This document shows, in pieces, positions 28,014 to 37,593 of a stretch of DNA of 64,000 nucleotides. Every line of letters starts with the position of its first letter. Within the stretch, counting starts at the first letter, position 1. A model generated the notes under the pieces. That model saw nothing but the letters and a program-made list of their open reading frames with translations, made no database searches and had not been told where the DNA came from. A program made the position numbers and the translations under genes. The stretch spans positions 124,001-188,000 of the forward strand of contig JADLDO010000023.1 of assembly GCA_020846635.1 (NCBI GenBank), written 5' to 3'. Source of the DNA: Caldilineaceae bacterium. Lineage in GTDB: Bacteria; Chloroflexota; Anaerolineae; Caldilineales; Caldilineaceae.

Positions 28014-31000
28014 TCAGCGCGCGACGAGTTCTGTTTCTAAGCGTTCTAGTTGGGGCAGCAGACGGTCGTAATGCCCGGTGGTGATGATGGCGCGGGCTTC
28101 GGTGAGACAGGTGTGGGCCTCCTCACGCGACAGGAGGGGCGCTAGCCAGAGGCGGATTTGGGCAGCCAAGAAGCGGCTGGAAATGGCGTCGGCCTGGGAG
28201 ATGGCTGTGGTAAAACGGTGAATGGCAAGTTCATGCTGGCCGCGCGCTTGGGCAAGCAGCCCCAAATTGGCTGTGATACCGGCGATGCGCTCGCGCTGGT
28301 TGAGCCGTTGGGCATGGGCCAGGGCTTGGTTAAAGGCGCTCTCGGCGCTGGTGAAATCCTCTTGCGCCAGGGCAATTTCACCCTGGGTCGAAAGCAGATA
28401 GGCCAAGACCGTCAACATGCCTTTTTCACGCGCCAGGGCAATCGCCTGTTCGAGATATTCTTTGGCGCGCGGGTCGCCCATCAAATGGAGATGATAGGCG
28501 ATATTGTTATGGGCGAGGATATGGGTGCGTAGGGCATCGTCGTTCTCTTTCTCGTCACTCTTGTTGGGTCGAGAAAGTTCAAGCGTGCGCTCATAGCGGG
28601 CAATCGCCTCTTCGAGACGGCCCTTTTGCGCCGCAATGTTGCCCAACTCGAATTCAACATGCGCCACTTGCAGATCGGTTGCCCCGATTGCGCTGCTCTG
28701 TAATTCTTCTACGCTCATTGCCAAATGGCGCGCGGCCTCATCGAGGTCCAGCCCCTCTAGCGAGAGCGTTGCGCCCCACATAAACTGCGCCGCGCCGCGC
28801 AGGGTCGGGTCGGGATGATCGGCGTAGGCATGGGCTAATTCCATCACGGAGCCATAGTCGGCCTGCAAGATCAGCGTCTCGCCCAAATCTTGCAGCGCAG
28901 CTTGCAGCAGCCCCACTTGGCGTTGGGTGGCGGGGAGTTGTAGGGCCGCGCGCAGCGTTTCTTCGGCGGCGGCCAATTCGCCCGCATGAAGCTCGGCATT
29001 GCCCAGCGTCACCAGCAGTTCCGGCTGCTCTGCGGCAGGCGTGGCGGCAAGGGCTTGGCGGAGGAAGCCGACGGCTGCTTTCCATGCCGCCAGGCGCATG
29101 GCGCGTTGACCGGCCAGGCGGGCATACTTGGCGGCTTGTTCGGGTTGGTCACCCTCGGCATAATGTTGGGCAATAAGCCCGGCGACCTCATCCAAGCGAT
29201 CCTGATGGACACTTTCCAGCGCAGCCGCCACGCGCCTGTGCAGCAGACGGTGGCGCAGCTCGCCCATCTCCTGATAGGCGACTTCCATCGTCAGGGAATG
29301 ATCAAAGGCGAATCGCTGGTCATCGAGCGCGCTGATCAGGCGTGCCTGGCGCAGTTCGTCCAGCGCGTCCAGCGCCGCCGCATCGGAGAGCGCCGCCGCG
29401 CGCGCCACCACCTCAAATTCGAATTCACGACCAATCGAAACTGCGGCATCCAACACGCGCCGCGCCGCATCGGAGAGCGGGGCCAGGCGCGATTGAATCA
29501 GTGTATAGACCGTGGGTGGGACGACGGGCGTGGTGGGCAAGGCGCTGAGATTCACCACGCCATCGGGCAAGAGGATCTTCTCGTCGCGGATATAGCGCAC
29601 CAATTCGGCCAAGACAAAGGGGATTCCCTCGGAGCTGCGATAGAGCCAACTGCCCAAAGGATAGCCATAGGCAGGGCTGAGCCAGCGCGCCAGCGCCATG
29701 ACCGCATCGACCTCCAGCCGCTCCAGTTGCAGCCGCACGATCCGATCCTCGCGCAGAAGCGCTTGGATCAAAACGGCGATTTCAGTACCCGGTTGGGGCG
29801 GGCGGCTGGCAGCCAGAAAGGTAATCGGGCATTGTGCCGCGGCAGACTGGCGTACAACATAGCTCAACAACCCCAGCGTCGCCGCGTCGGACCAATGTAG
29901 ATCGTCGATAAACAGGATCAACGGCTGCTGTTGGGCCAGCGCAGAGAGGAGTTGAAAGACCCCTTCCCACAGGCGCGATTCGTCGGGGGTGCGATAGGGG
30001 GTCGCCGCGGGTGCAGGCTCCAGCAGCTCCGGCAAGAGACGCCCGATCTCCTGCCACCAGAGCGCAGGCAGGTTGATACGTTCCCGCAGCGCGGCCCATG
30101 TGGGGGTGGCGATCAGGCCGCGCAGCGCCTCGATCATCGGCTGGTAGGGCAGACGACTTTCCAACTGGCGGGCGCGACCGACCAGGATCAGGGGGATCGG
30201 CGCGTCATCAACGGGGGTTTGCACATGGGCGATGTAGGTCTCCACCAGCCGGGTCTTGCCCATCCCGGCTTCCCCTTCCACGAGGATCAACTGGTGCGCC
30301 GAATGCAATTCAGCCAGGCGGCGCAGCTCGTCGCTGCGCCCGGTGAAAGGGGGGCCACTGGGGGCTGTGGGCAGGATTTGGCGAGGGGCCGGTGTGGGCG
30401 GAATGGGTTGCAGCGCAAAGGCGGGCTTGCTCACAGGAGGCTGCGTACGCGCGGGGGCTTCCAACTCGTCCGTGAGGATGGCCTCATAGAGCGCGCGTGT
30501 TTCGGCCATCGGCTGCACGTCCATTTCAGTCTCCAGCAGCCGCGAGAACTCCTCATAGCGGCGAATGGCTCCGGCGCGGTCACCCGCAAAGTAGTGCAGC
30601 CGCAGCCCATCCCGCTGTAGATCTTCTTGAAAGGGGTCGATGGCGAGGGCGCGGCTCAGGGACGCGAGCGCCTCACCATAGTCGCCTGCGTCCTCATGCT
30701 GCCGACTGACAAGCTGAAAGCCGCGGATGGCAAGCCGCCGGTAATGCTCGCGCTCGACGACAATCCAGTTTTCATACTCCTCACTATCGGGCAGATCAAA
30801 ATCCGTCAGAAAGTCGCCGCGGTAAAGCGCCAGCACCGCTTCGAGATCCTCCATTTTGGGAGGTTCCAACGCCGCGACAAAGGTGCGGGCATCCACTTCC
30901 ACATCCTTCAGGCTGATCCATTCTTCTTCCGTACGCAGATGTTCGCCCAATTCCTGGCGCAGGCTGTAGAGCGTGGTACGCAGGTTGTGACGGGCAGTCT

Positions 31001-31166
31001 GGTCGATGTGGTCACTCCACAGCAGCGCCGCGACCTGGCGGCGCGTGACAGGCTGGGGATGGGCGGCGATGTAATAGAGCAGGGCGCGGCTTTTACGCCG
31101 TTTGAGCGACAGGGGCTGGTCATTGTGCAGGACAGATGTCGGCCCCAAAAGGCGAATGGTGAGCAT
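28014..31166 (-). CDS. SARP/BTAD-type transcriptional regulator with AAA ATPase and TPR domains
   Basis: A 1050-residue regulator. Residues 1-95 are an OmpR-type winged helix (MLTIRLLGPTSV..., RKSRALLYYIAAHP, VTRRQVAALLW, LRTTLYSLRQEL). Residues 100-235 form a bacterial transcriptional activation domain of TPR-like helices. Residues 275-560 are an AAA/STAND-type ATPase with Walker A GEAGMGKT near 298 and Walker B LILFIDDLHW near 417. The remaining part, to the end, is TPR-like repeats. Such proteins act as ATP-dependent switches and often control secondary metabolism or local operons. It lies 29 bases after an aminotransferase gene on the same strand and is probably its operon partner. The target is unknown. 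Confidence 0.92.
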   Translation of the reverse strand: MLTIRLLGPTSVLHNDQPLSLKRRKSRALLYYIAAHPQPVTRRQVAALLWSDHIDQTARHNLRTTLYSLRQELGEHLRTEEEWISLKDVEVDARTFVAALEPPKMEDLEAVLALYRGDFLTDFDLPDSEEYENWIVVEREHYRRLAIRGFQLVSRQHEDAGDYGEALASLSRALAIDPFQEDLQRDGLRLHYFAGDRAGAIRRYEEFSRLLETEMDVQPMAETRALYEAILTDELEAPARTQPPVSKPAFALQPIPPTPAPRQILPTAPSGPPFTGRSDELRRLAELHSAHQLILVEGEAGMGKTRLVETYIAHVQTPVDDAPIPLILVGRARQLESRLPYQPMIEALRGLIATPTWAALRERINLPALWWQEIGRLLPELLEPAPAATPYRTPDESRLWEGVFQLLSALAQQQPLILFIDDLHWSDAATLGLLSYVVRQSAAAQCPITFLAASRPPQPGTEIAVLIQALLREDRIVRLQLERLEVDAVMALARWLSPAYGYPLGSWLYRSSEGIPFVLAELVRYIRDEKILLPDGVVNLSALPTTPVVPPTVYTLIQSRLAPLSDAARRVLDAAVSIGREFEFEVVARAAALSDAAALDALDELRQARLISALDDQRFAFDHSLTMEVAYQEMGELRHRLLHRRVAAALESVHQDRLDEVAGLIAQHYAEGDQPEQAAKYARLAGQRAMRLAAWKAAVGFLRQALAATPAAEQPELLVTLGNAELHAGELAAAEETLRAALQLPATQRQVGLLQAALQDLGETLILQADYGSVMELAHAYADHPDPTLRGAAQFMWGATLSLEGLDLDEAARHLAMSVEELQSSAIGATDLQVAHVEFELGNIAAQKGRLEEAIARYERTLELSRPNKSDEKENDDALRTHILAHNNIAYHLHLMGDPRAKEYLEQAIALAREKGMLTVLAYLLSTQGEIALAQEDFTSAESAFNQALAHAQRLNQRERIAGITANLGLLAQARGQHELAIHRFTTAISQADAISSRFLAAQIRLWLAPLLSREEAHTCLTEARAIITTGHYDRLLPQLERLETELVAR

Positions 31167-31195
31167 GGATGCTTGATGGCTGCCTCAGTAAGTGC

Positions 31196-32389
31196 CTAGT
31201 CTTCGAAATACTCTTTGAGGCGTGACAACCCCGTTTGGATTTCAGAAACTGTGACGCCCGAATAGGCCATACGGATATACTGATCCTTCTCTCCCGGCAC
31301 AGGACGGCCAAAGTGGCTGCGGGTACAGAAGGAGACATCGGTATGCACCAGCGCTTCGCGCATCAGCACGTTGACATCGGTCAAGCCCTTGCGTTCCATC
31401 ACCTTCGTCACATTGGGAAAGAGATAGAAGGCGCTTTCGGGAGCCGCAATCTCAATGCCCTCGATGGCATTCAACGCCGACACCGCCGCGTCGCGCCGTT
31501 CGCGCAGCGTCTGCACAATGGCATCCGGCGCGCGCGTGTCACCAGGGATTGCCTCGACCATCGCCCGCTGGATGAAGTGCGTGGTGCAGGATTCGTCGTT
31601 GGTGTTGAGCTTGTTAATGGCCGCGATCACCTCTTTGGGGCCAATCGCCGCGCCACAACGCCAGCCGGTCATGGCAAAACGCTTGGAGCAGGTATAGAGA
31701 ATGACCGTTCGCTCCATCATGCCGGGGATGTTGACAATGGAGAGAGGCTCGCCGCTGTAGCGGATTTCGTAATAGGCATCGTCGCTCAGCACCCAGAGGT
31801 TGTGGCGCTGTGCCAATTCGGCGACTTCTTCCATCTCCTGGCGCGAGGATTGCGCTCCTGTGGGATTTTGGTAGTTGTTATAGATCAAGACTCTGGTCTT
31901 GGGGGTAATGGATCGCTTGAGCGTCTCCATATCCAGGGCAAAGCCGCTTTCGTTTTGGATATAGCCATAGGGAACGGCTGTGCCGCCTAAATACTCGATC
32001 TGCGATTCATAGATGGGATAGCCAGGGTTGGGGTAGAGTGCCTCGTCGCCGGGGTTCAACACGGCAGAGAGGAATTTGCCGATGACCGGCTTGCCACCCG
32101 GCTGGATCGAGACCTGATCGGGGCTATAGCTGACCCCGCGCTTGCTGCCCACATCATGCGCCAGCACCTCGCGCAGTTCAAGAATCCCTGCCCCGGGGCA
32201 GTAGTTGGTATAGCCGTCGGCAATCGCCTTGTTCATGGCCTCGACGATATTCGCCGGGGTGGGGATGTTCATATCGCCCAGGTGGAAGGGATAGATGCGA
32301 TGACCCTGCTTTGCCCATTCCGCAGCCGCGGCAGAGACGGCAAAGGCGGTTTCAGTTCCAAGTTTTTCCAAACGCTTTGCTAATTGCAT
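31196..32389 (-). CDS. Class I/II pyridoxal-phosphate aminotransferase
   Basis: A 397-residue fold-type I aminotransferase in the aspartate-aminotransferase superfamily. Seen: PNPGYPIYES, the coenzyme-binding NNYQNPTGAQ, LSDDAYYEI, the Schiff-base lysine K236 in TCSKRFAMTGWR, and the substrate-carboxylate Arg region in GEKDQYIRMAYSG. The substrates cannot be fixed; alanine, aspartate or diaminopimelate-type activity are all possible. AAGGAAAAG lies just upstream of the ATG. It precedes the large BTAD-AAA regulator on the same strand. Confidence 0.92.
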   Translation of the reverse strand: MQLAKRLEKLGTETAFAVSAAAAEWAKQGHRIYPFHLGDMNIPTPANIVEAMNKAIADGYTNYCPGAGILELREVLAHDVGSKRGVSYSPDQVSIQPGGKPVIGKFLSAVLNPGDEALYPNPGYPIYESQIEYLGGTAVPYGYIQNESGFALDMETLKRSITPKTRVLIYNNYQNPTGAQSSRQEMEEVAELAQRHNLWVLSDDAYYEIRYSGEPLSIVNIPGMMERTVILYTCSKRFAMTGWRCGAAIGPKEVIAAINKLNTNDESCTTHFIQRAMVEAIPGDTRAPDAIVQTLRERRDAAVSALNAIEGIEIAAPESAFYLFPNVTKVMERKGLTDVNVLMREALVHTDVSFCTRSHFGRPVPGEKDQYIRMAYSGVTVSEIQTGLSRLKEYFED

Positions 32390-32496
32390 GACTTTTCCTT
32401 ATGCGTGCAGTTTGATTGTGAATTTTGTTTTGATTGTACCGCAAGAGGCGGATTTTGGTGCGCGGAGTAGATGCTTAACCGCGTTGATTGTGTGAG

Positions 32497-32949
32497 CTAC
32501 GGCAAAGCATCTGGTGCAACTTCATCAATCCATCTGACCCACTGTAGTTTCTCGTGGACGGAATTATAAAGTCGTCGATCCGCAGTCCACATATCGCAAC
32601 TGTGCAAGTGGGCTACTGCCAGATAGGATGCATCATAGATACGAGAACTATTAAAACGTTCGGCCATTTCCCTACTAAGATCAAGCACAAGGTTATTGTG
32701 TTGACGGCTAACGGGGATGTGCAAGAACCGCTGGTAGGCAAATTCACCGTCTGCCCTATTTATCTGCTTTAGATGTACAGCGCGTCGCAACGCAGAAACG
32801 ACTTCATAGTCGAAAAGAGTAGGCACAATTAACCTTGTGCGAGTTCGGCTCCAATGCTTAATAAGGATGGTGGCTTTGTCGCTAAAAGGCCCGGCGATCA
32901 GAAAGTTAATAACGATGTTTGCGTCAACGCAGACCGAGGGATTCCTCAT
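32497..32949 (-). CDS. vapC: PIN-domain toxin (VapC-like)
   Basis: A 150-residue PIN-domain ribonuclease. The acidic active-site residues are visible: D9 in VCVDANIVINFL, E49 in DYEVVSAL, D106 in IYDASYLAVAH and D124 in WTADRRL. The ATG at 32949 is favoured because it begins at the domain; an ATG at 32982 would add 11 residues. It overlaps the end of the antitoxin gene by 26 bases, a layout usual for coupled VapBC pairs. It cuts RNA when the antitoxin is degraded. Confidence 0.87.
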   Translation of the reverse strand: MRNPSVCVDANIVINFLIAGPFSDKATILIKHWSRTRTRLIVPTLFDYEVVSALRRAVHLKQINRADGEFAYQRFLHIPVSRQHNNLVLDLSREMAERFNSSRIYDASYLAVAHLHSCDMWTADRRLYNSVHEKLQWVRWIDEVAPDALP

Positions 32950-33238
32950 CTCGCTCCTCACGTAGTTGGTCAAGGAGGGCATCTACATCAATTGGCTTTC
33001 CGCCACGTCGTCGTAGGATTCTTTCTTGTAGTTCTTGTATATCGGCAATCAATTCTTGGAATTCCGTCTGCTCAGATGTAGGTACCTGATCATCGACTTC
33101 AATTCCGTCCTCTTCTAATTGCTGCTGAATAGCGGTTAGACAGTAAGAAGTGATCGGCATATTGTGCTTGGCTGCCGCCAGTTCAATACGTTGCTTGGTT
33201 TCCGCATCGATGTAAATTTGGAGACGTTTCTTGTTCAC
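32924..33238 (-). CDS. vapB: VapB-type ribbon-helix-helix antitoxin
   Basis: A 104-residue protein. The first ~45 residues fit a ribbon-helix-helix DNA-binding fold: a short strand KKRLQIYID followed by two helices (AETKQRIELAAAKHN and PITSYCLTAIQQQL). The rest is acidic and Gln/Arg-rich (EFQELIADIQELQERILRRR), typical of an unstructured toxin-binding tail. It overlaps the PIN toxin gene, so it should neutralise the toxin and repress the operon from a site near its own promoter (candidate at 33286-33301). Confidence 0.8.
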   Translation of the reverse strand: MNKKRLQIYIDAETKQRIELAAAKHNMPITSYCLTAIQQQLEEDGIEVDDQVPTSEQTEFQELIADIQELQERILRRRGGKPIDVDALLDQLREERDEESLGLR

Positions 33239-33285
33239 CTTTATACCTCAATTCGCATCAATCACAATTCTCCACGCGGTTCCCT

Positions 33286-33301
33286 TGAGTATACCAGACT
33301 C
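33286..33301 (-). promoter_or_regulatory. Candidate vapBC promoter with operator
   Basis: On the minus strand TGGTATACT forms an extended -10 box (TATACT at 33293-33288), 50 bases before the antitoxin start. GAGT (33287-33290) and ACTC (33298-33301) flank it as an inverted repeat, which could be bound by the ribbon-helix-helix antitoxin. No good -35 box is seen. Confidence 0.35.
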
Positions 33302-33518
33302 GGCCCCATCTTGCTTGGTAACAGGAGCTATAGGAAGGGTTACAAGGGTGGGCGTCCAGCGGCAGGATACATCAAAATCACTTTGCCTGAGCGATAAATC
33401 TACGTCAAATGGGCGATGCTGATCCTGGCAGTCCAAAGCATACTGTTCCCAGGATGGGGAGAAGTTGATAGAATAGGCGCATCTTGGTCGCAAGTGGCAT
33501 CACGGGTTCTCGCTGGAA

Positions 33519-33542
33519 CAACCGATAGCACAACCGGTAGCA
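33519..33542. repeat. 12-base tandem repeat upstream of the ATP-grasp gene
   Basis: caaccgatagca is followed directly by caaccggtagca, and a third degenerate unit (caatcaagagga) follows. Confidence 0.6.
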
Positions 33543-33564
33543 CAATCAAGAGGACAATACGCCT

Positions 33565-34767
33565 ATGTCGCCATCTCCAACCATTCTCTGTCTGGCAAGC
33601 TATTTCAAAGGCAGCCTCTTTCTGGAGGAGTGTCATCGCCAGGGCTGCCATGTGATCGTGATCACCGAGCAGAAGTTGAGCGAAGAAGCTTGGCCGCGGG
33701 CAGTCATCGATGAGTTTTATCTGATGCCCGACCTGGCCCAGCAGCCGGACATTACGCATGCAGTCAGTTTCTTGGCGCGTACCCGTTCGATTGACTGCAT
33801 TGTGGCATTGGATGATTACGATGTGGAGACAGCCGCAGCCTTGCGTGAGCATCTGCGCTTGCCGGGGCTGGGGATCTCCGCCGCCAAGCTCTTTCGTGAC
33901 AAGCTCGCCATGCGCGTGCGCGCACATGAGGCGCAAATCCGTGTGCCGGAGTTTGTCCACCTGCTGAACCATGAGCGTGTGGCAGACTTTATGGCGCGTG
34001 TCAGCCCCCCGTGGGTGCTAAAGCCACGGAGCGAAGCCGGCTCGATGGGGATTAAGAAGGTCTACCACTCTGACGAAGTTTGGGCGCAGATTGAACAGTT
34101 GGGCGACCGTCAATCCTACTTTTTGCTGGAGCAATTTGTGGCGGGTGATGTCTACCATGTGGACAGCCTGGTGTGGAATGGGGAGATCGTCTTTGCTGCG
34201 GCGCACCGCTATGGGCTGCCACCGATGACGGTCTATCAGGGGGGCGGCGTCTTTGTGACCAGTACCTTGCCCTATGCGAGCCAGGAACGGCAAGAAGTCG
34301 TCGAGATCAACCGCGCGGTGTTGAGGGCGATGGGGATGCAGCATGGCGTGACCCATGCCGAATTTATCCGCAGCCAGGTCGATGGCCGTTTCTATTTCCT
34401 GGAGATTGCGGCGCGCGTGGGGGGTGCGAACGTTGATATGTTGGTGGAGCAGGCGACGGGGGTTAACCCGTGGGTGGAGTGGGCCAGGCTGGAGATTGCC
34501 CAACTGCGCGGTGAGACCTATGCACCCCCGCAAGCCCGCCAAGAGTATGCCGGGTTATTGGTTTCGCTTGCGCGCCAAGAGTGGCCCGACAGCAGCGGTT
34601 TTGATGACCCGGAAATTGTATGGCGGCTGCATAAGCGACACCATATCGGTTTTGTTGTGCGTTCGCCGGCTCATGAGCGCGTGCAATCGTTGATCACAAG
34701 TTATATCCCGCGCATTGGTGCCGAGTATATGGCTGTGGAAGCGCCGCTGGATAAGCCACCGGATTAA
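33565..34767 (+). CDS. ATP-grasp ligase-family protein
   Basis: A 400-residue ATP-grasp enzyme of the carbamoyl-phosphate-synthase/PurK-like group. An N-terminal Rossmann-like part ([14 protein letters not shown]) is followed by the ATP-grasp core: [18 protein letters not shown] (phosphate and lysine site), [17 protein letters not shown], and the metal-binding [15 protein letters not shown]. It should join a carboxylate to an amine or similar nucleophile using ATP. The product is unknown. It is the first gene of a same-direction series that continues with the hybrid kinase 64 bases later, though a functional link to that system is uncertain. Confidence 0.88.
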   Translation: MSPSPTILCLASYFKGSLFLEECHRQGCHVIVITEQKLSEEAWPRAVIDEFYLMPDLAQQPDITHAVSFLARTRSIDCIVALDDYDVETAAALREHLRLPGLGISAAKLFRDKLAMRVRAHEAQIRVPEFVHLLNHERVADFMARVSPPWVLKPRSEAGSMGIKKVYHSDEVWAQIEQLGDRQSYFLLEQFVAGDVYHVDSLVWNGEIVFAAAHRYGLPPMTVYQGGGVFVTSTLPYASQERQEVVEINRAVLRAMGMQHGVTHAEFIRSQVDGRFYFLEIAARVGGANVDMLVEQATGVNPWVEWARLEIAQLRGETYAPPQARQEYAGLLVSLARQEWPDSSGFDDPEIVWRLHKRHHIGFVVRSPAHERVQSLITSYIPRIGAEYMAVEAPLDKPPD

Positions 34768-34831
34768 GCCCCGGATTGGTTACGGATTCGCAACTTTAAA
34801 GCAGGATGTGTTGGTGAGGATAACGTAAGGA

Positions 34832-37543
34832 ATGAATCTACGGCGGTTATTTGATTGGCCTATTCAGATCCAGGTTTTGGCGGGGCCACTGCTGTTCTTT
34901 GCCATTTCGCTGCTGCTGGCGTGGTCGGCAACCTATGCTATGTTGCAGGTACACCAGACCCATGACGAAATCAACGAGAGCTATCAGTTTCTGAACAGCG
35001 TCAATGAACTCTCGAAATTGGTCGTGGATATGCAGAGCGGGATGCGCGGCTATGTCTTGGCCCAGGACCCTCGCTTTCTAGAACCATACAACGAGGCATC
35101 CGCCGAGCTTCCCGGTCTGCTGGTCCGTTTGCGTCGTTATACCCAAGAGAATCCTACCCAGCTAGCGCAGATCAACCTGCTGGAATCGGATATTGCGGAG
35201 TGGCGGCGCATTATTGCCGAGCCTCGCATTCGCGCTGTCCGCGCGGGGCGCTTGCCAACGCTGACGCTGGTGGAATTGGAAAAAGGCAGAGCAATTTTCG
35301 ATGCCATCCGCGCAATGGTCGAAGAGATCGAAATGAGTGAGCAAGCGATCCTCGACCAACGTACGGCTCAAAGCCGCCGAGCGGCGCGCACGATGGAGAT
35401 TGGCACAAGCATCGTCATGATCCTGGGTATACTTAGCCTCTTTTTTGCCTGGCTGATTGGGCGTCGCATTGTCGAGCCTGTACGTCTCTTGGGCAACGCC
35501 GCCGACCAGGTGGCGCAGAATGATTACAGCATTCATCTCCCCGAAGAGGGGCATTATGAATTGGCCCGCACCAGTCGCGCTTTTAACCACATGGTCGATG
35601 CGCTCAACGGGGCGCGGGGGGAACTCCTCTATCAAGCCCATGCGCTTGAAGCGCAGGCTTTGGCAGCAGAACGAGCGCGCAGTGAAACCGATGCGGTTCT
35701 CAACTCGGTGCAGGATGCTATTTTGTTCGTTTCCCCCGACCGGCGCATCCTGTGGGCGAACCAGCGCACGAACGAAATCTTTGGCATGCACTCCTCGGCG
35801 ATGGATGGAGCGACCCGTGAAGATTGGTATGCGGCATATGCCAAGATTTTTGTAGATCCGCAGGGCATCGGCGCGCTCTTGAGCTACTCCTTTACACATC
35901 CTGAAGAAGAGATTTCGCAAATTGTTGCGGTCAAATGGCCGCTGCCGCGTGAGTTGCAGTTGTTTTCTGCGCCTGTTGTGGATCAGGGTGGTACCGTGCA
36001 TGGGCGCGTCTTTGCCTTTCGCGATATCACCAAAGAGCGCGAAGTGGATCGCATGAAGACCGAATTTGTTTCGCTGGTCTCGCATGAATTCCGCACACCG
36101 TTGACCTCGATCAAGGGCTACAGCGATCTCTTGACCAGTGGCGAAGCGGGCGAACTCAGCGAGGATCAACAGGAATTCCTGCAAGTAATCCAGGTCAATG
36201 CCGACCGCTTGATGGTACTGATCAATGACCTGCTTGATATTTCGCGCCTGGAAGCGGGACGCGTGGAGCTTCGGGAAGTGACCGTTGACATTGCCCCTGT
36301 GATTCAGGGCGCGTTGATCTCGCTGCAGTTGCAGGTGCAAAACAAGCAGCAGCAGTTGGTGGTGAATCTGGATGCGGAGATGCCGCCGGTGCGTGGCGAT
36401 GCCGGGCGCATTGCCCAAATCCTGAACAACCTGCTCTCCAACGCCCACAAATACACCCCGGCTGGGGGAACCATTACGATCTCGACGACACGCGAGGAGA
36501 ATTTTGTGCGCGTGAATATCACCGATACCGGCGTGGGACTGACAGTAGAAGAGCAGACGCACCTTTTCACGCGTTTCTACCGCGCCAAGAATCCGGCGAC
36601 ACAGGAGGTTGGGGGGACCGGCTTGGGGCTTTCGATTGTACGTATGTTGGTCGAGATGCATGGGGGCACGATCTCGGTGCAGAGCGAGGCTGGGCAAGGC
36701 TCTACCTTTAGCTTTACCTTGCCGATTGCCGATGATGTGGCATTGCCCGTATATACGGACTTTGATCTGGGCAATGATGGCAACAACGAGACAGCGGCAA
36801 AGGCCGTGGGCGGGCTGATCCTGATCGTGGAGGATGAGCCGGACATTGCCGAGCTAAGCCGCCGCCATCTCACCCGCGCCGGCTATGATGTCTTGGTTGC
36901 CACTGATGCCACCGAGGGATTGGAGATGGCAAAAAGCTATTTGCCCGACCTGATCTTGCTGGATGTGATTTTGCCGGGGGTGAATGGTCTGACGCTGCTC
37001 AATTGGCTCAAGAGCGACGACACCACCGCAGCCATTCCGGTATTGCTGCTTTCGATCCTGCCCGATGACGGACAAGGGCGCGTGCTGGGCGCTGTGGATT
37101 ATCTCAACAAACCGCTTGCGAGTGATATTCTACTCGAGCGGATTCAAAGCATCTTGAGCGCAAAGAAATCGCCGCTTATCCTCTTGGGCGACAGTGATGT
37201 GAGTGAACGCGAACACATCCGCCACGATCTGCACCGCGCAGGCTATCGCACGATCGTCGCAGAACGCAATCACGACATCCTTCAAGTTGTGCAGGAGCAG
37301 CAGCCGGACTTGCTGATGTTGGACTTGCAGTCATCTGCGATTGATGCCGTGACGCTCTTGCAGGAGATACGCAGCGAGGAGCAGGAGTATCATCTCCCTG
37401 TGATCTTTATGGTGGGGATGCCTGACCCTGGAATTGAGAATGACCTTTCCAATTTGGCGGCGCTGAATCATTTTGGGCTTTTGACCAAACCCTTTAGCTC
37501 TGAGGAACTTGCCGCGTTCATCACAAATCATCGCCCTACATAA
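34832..37543 (+). CDS. CHASE3-PAS hybrid histidine kinase with two receiver domains
   Basis: A 903-residue membrane sensor. TM1 is near residues 16-36, the periplasmic CHASE3 domain near 40-180 ([22 protein letters not shown]), and TM2 near 192-210. A HAMP linker follows, then PAS at about 285-400, HisKA with phospho-accepting H418 ([12 protein letters not shown]), and HATPase with [16 protein letters not shown] and GGTGLGLSI. Receiver 1 (663-780) has phosphorylation site D711. Receiver 2 (782-900) has D831 and a KPF lysine, but Val replaces the usual Thr/Ser switch residue. It heads a tight gene series with a receiver-PP2C phosphatase, a membrane glycosyltransferase, a STAS protein and an RsbW-like kinase, and is the likely input of that system. 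The signal is unknown. Confidence 0.94.
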   Translation: MNLRRLFDWPIQIQVLAGPLLFFAISLLLAWSATYAMLQVHQTHDEINESYQFLNSVNELSKLVVDMQSGMRGYVLAQDPRFLEPYNEASAELPGLLVRLRRYTQENPTQLAQINLLESDIAEWRRIIAEPRIRAVRAGRLPTLTLVELEKGRAIFDAIRAMVEEIEMSEQAILDQRTAQSRRAARTMEIGTSIVMILGILSLFFAWLIGRRIVEPVRLLGNAADQVAQNDYSIHLPEEGHYELARTSRAFNHMVDALNGARGELLYQAHALEAQALAAERARSETDAVLNSVQDAILFVSPDRRILWANQRTNEIFGMHSSAMDGATREDWYAAYAKIFVDPQGIGALLSYSFTHPEEEISQIVAVKWPLPRELQLFSAPVVDQGGTVHGRVFAFRDITKEREVDRMKTEFVSLVSHEFRTPLTSIKGYSDLLTSGEAGELSEDQQEFLQVIQVNADRLMVLINDLLDISRLEAGRVELREVTVDIAPVIQGALISLQLQVQNKQQQLVVNLDAEMPPVRGDAGRIAQILNNLLSNAHKYTPAGGTITISTTREENFVRVNITDTGVGLTVEEQTHLFTRFYRAKNPATQEVGGTGLGLSIVRMLVEMHGGTISVQSEAGQGSTFSFTLPIADDVALPVYTDFDLGNDGNNETAAKAVGGLILIVEDEPDIAELSRRHLTRAGYDVLVATDATEGLEMAKSYLPDLILLDVILPGVNGLTLLNWLKSDDTTAAIPVLLLSILPDDGQGRVLGAVDYLNKPLASDILLERIQSILSAKKSPLILLGDSDVSEREHIRHDLHRAGYRTIVAERNHDILQVVQEQQPDLLMLDLQSSAIDAVTLLQEIRSEEQEYHLPVIFMVGMPDPGIENDLSNLAALNHFGLLTKPFSSEELAAFITNHRPT

Positions 37544-37593
37544 TCACCCCCCATAGGCGATCCCTGTTGCGCTAGCCATTAAGCTAAGGAATC

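Larger units (their letters stand above)
33239..33564. other. Divergent intergenic gap between antitoxin and ATP-grasp gene
   Basis: About 325 bases without a credible gene. It contains a candidate vapBC promoter/operator near 33286 and a 12-base tandem repeat at 33519-33542 just before the ATP-grasp start. Short frames on both strands here show no protein-like features. Confidence 0.5.

Noticed and set aside
33248..33493. 81-codon minus-strand frame in the gap before the ATP-grasp gene
   Set aside because: No ribosome-binding site, no recognisable features, and it covers the likely vapBC promoter.
35162..36697. 511-codon minus-strand open frame
   Set aside because: Antisense to the hybrid kinase; composition is rich in His, Arg and Gln as expected of a shadow frame.
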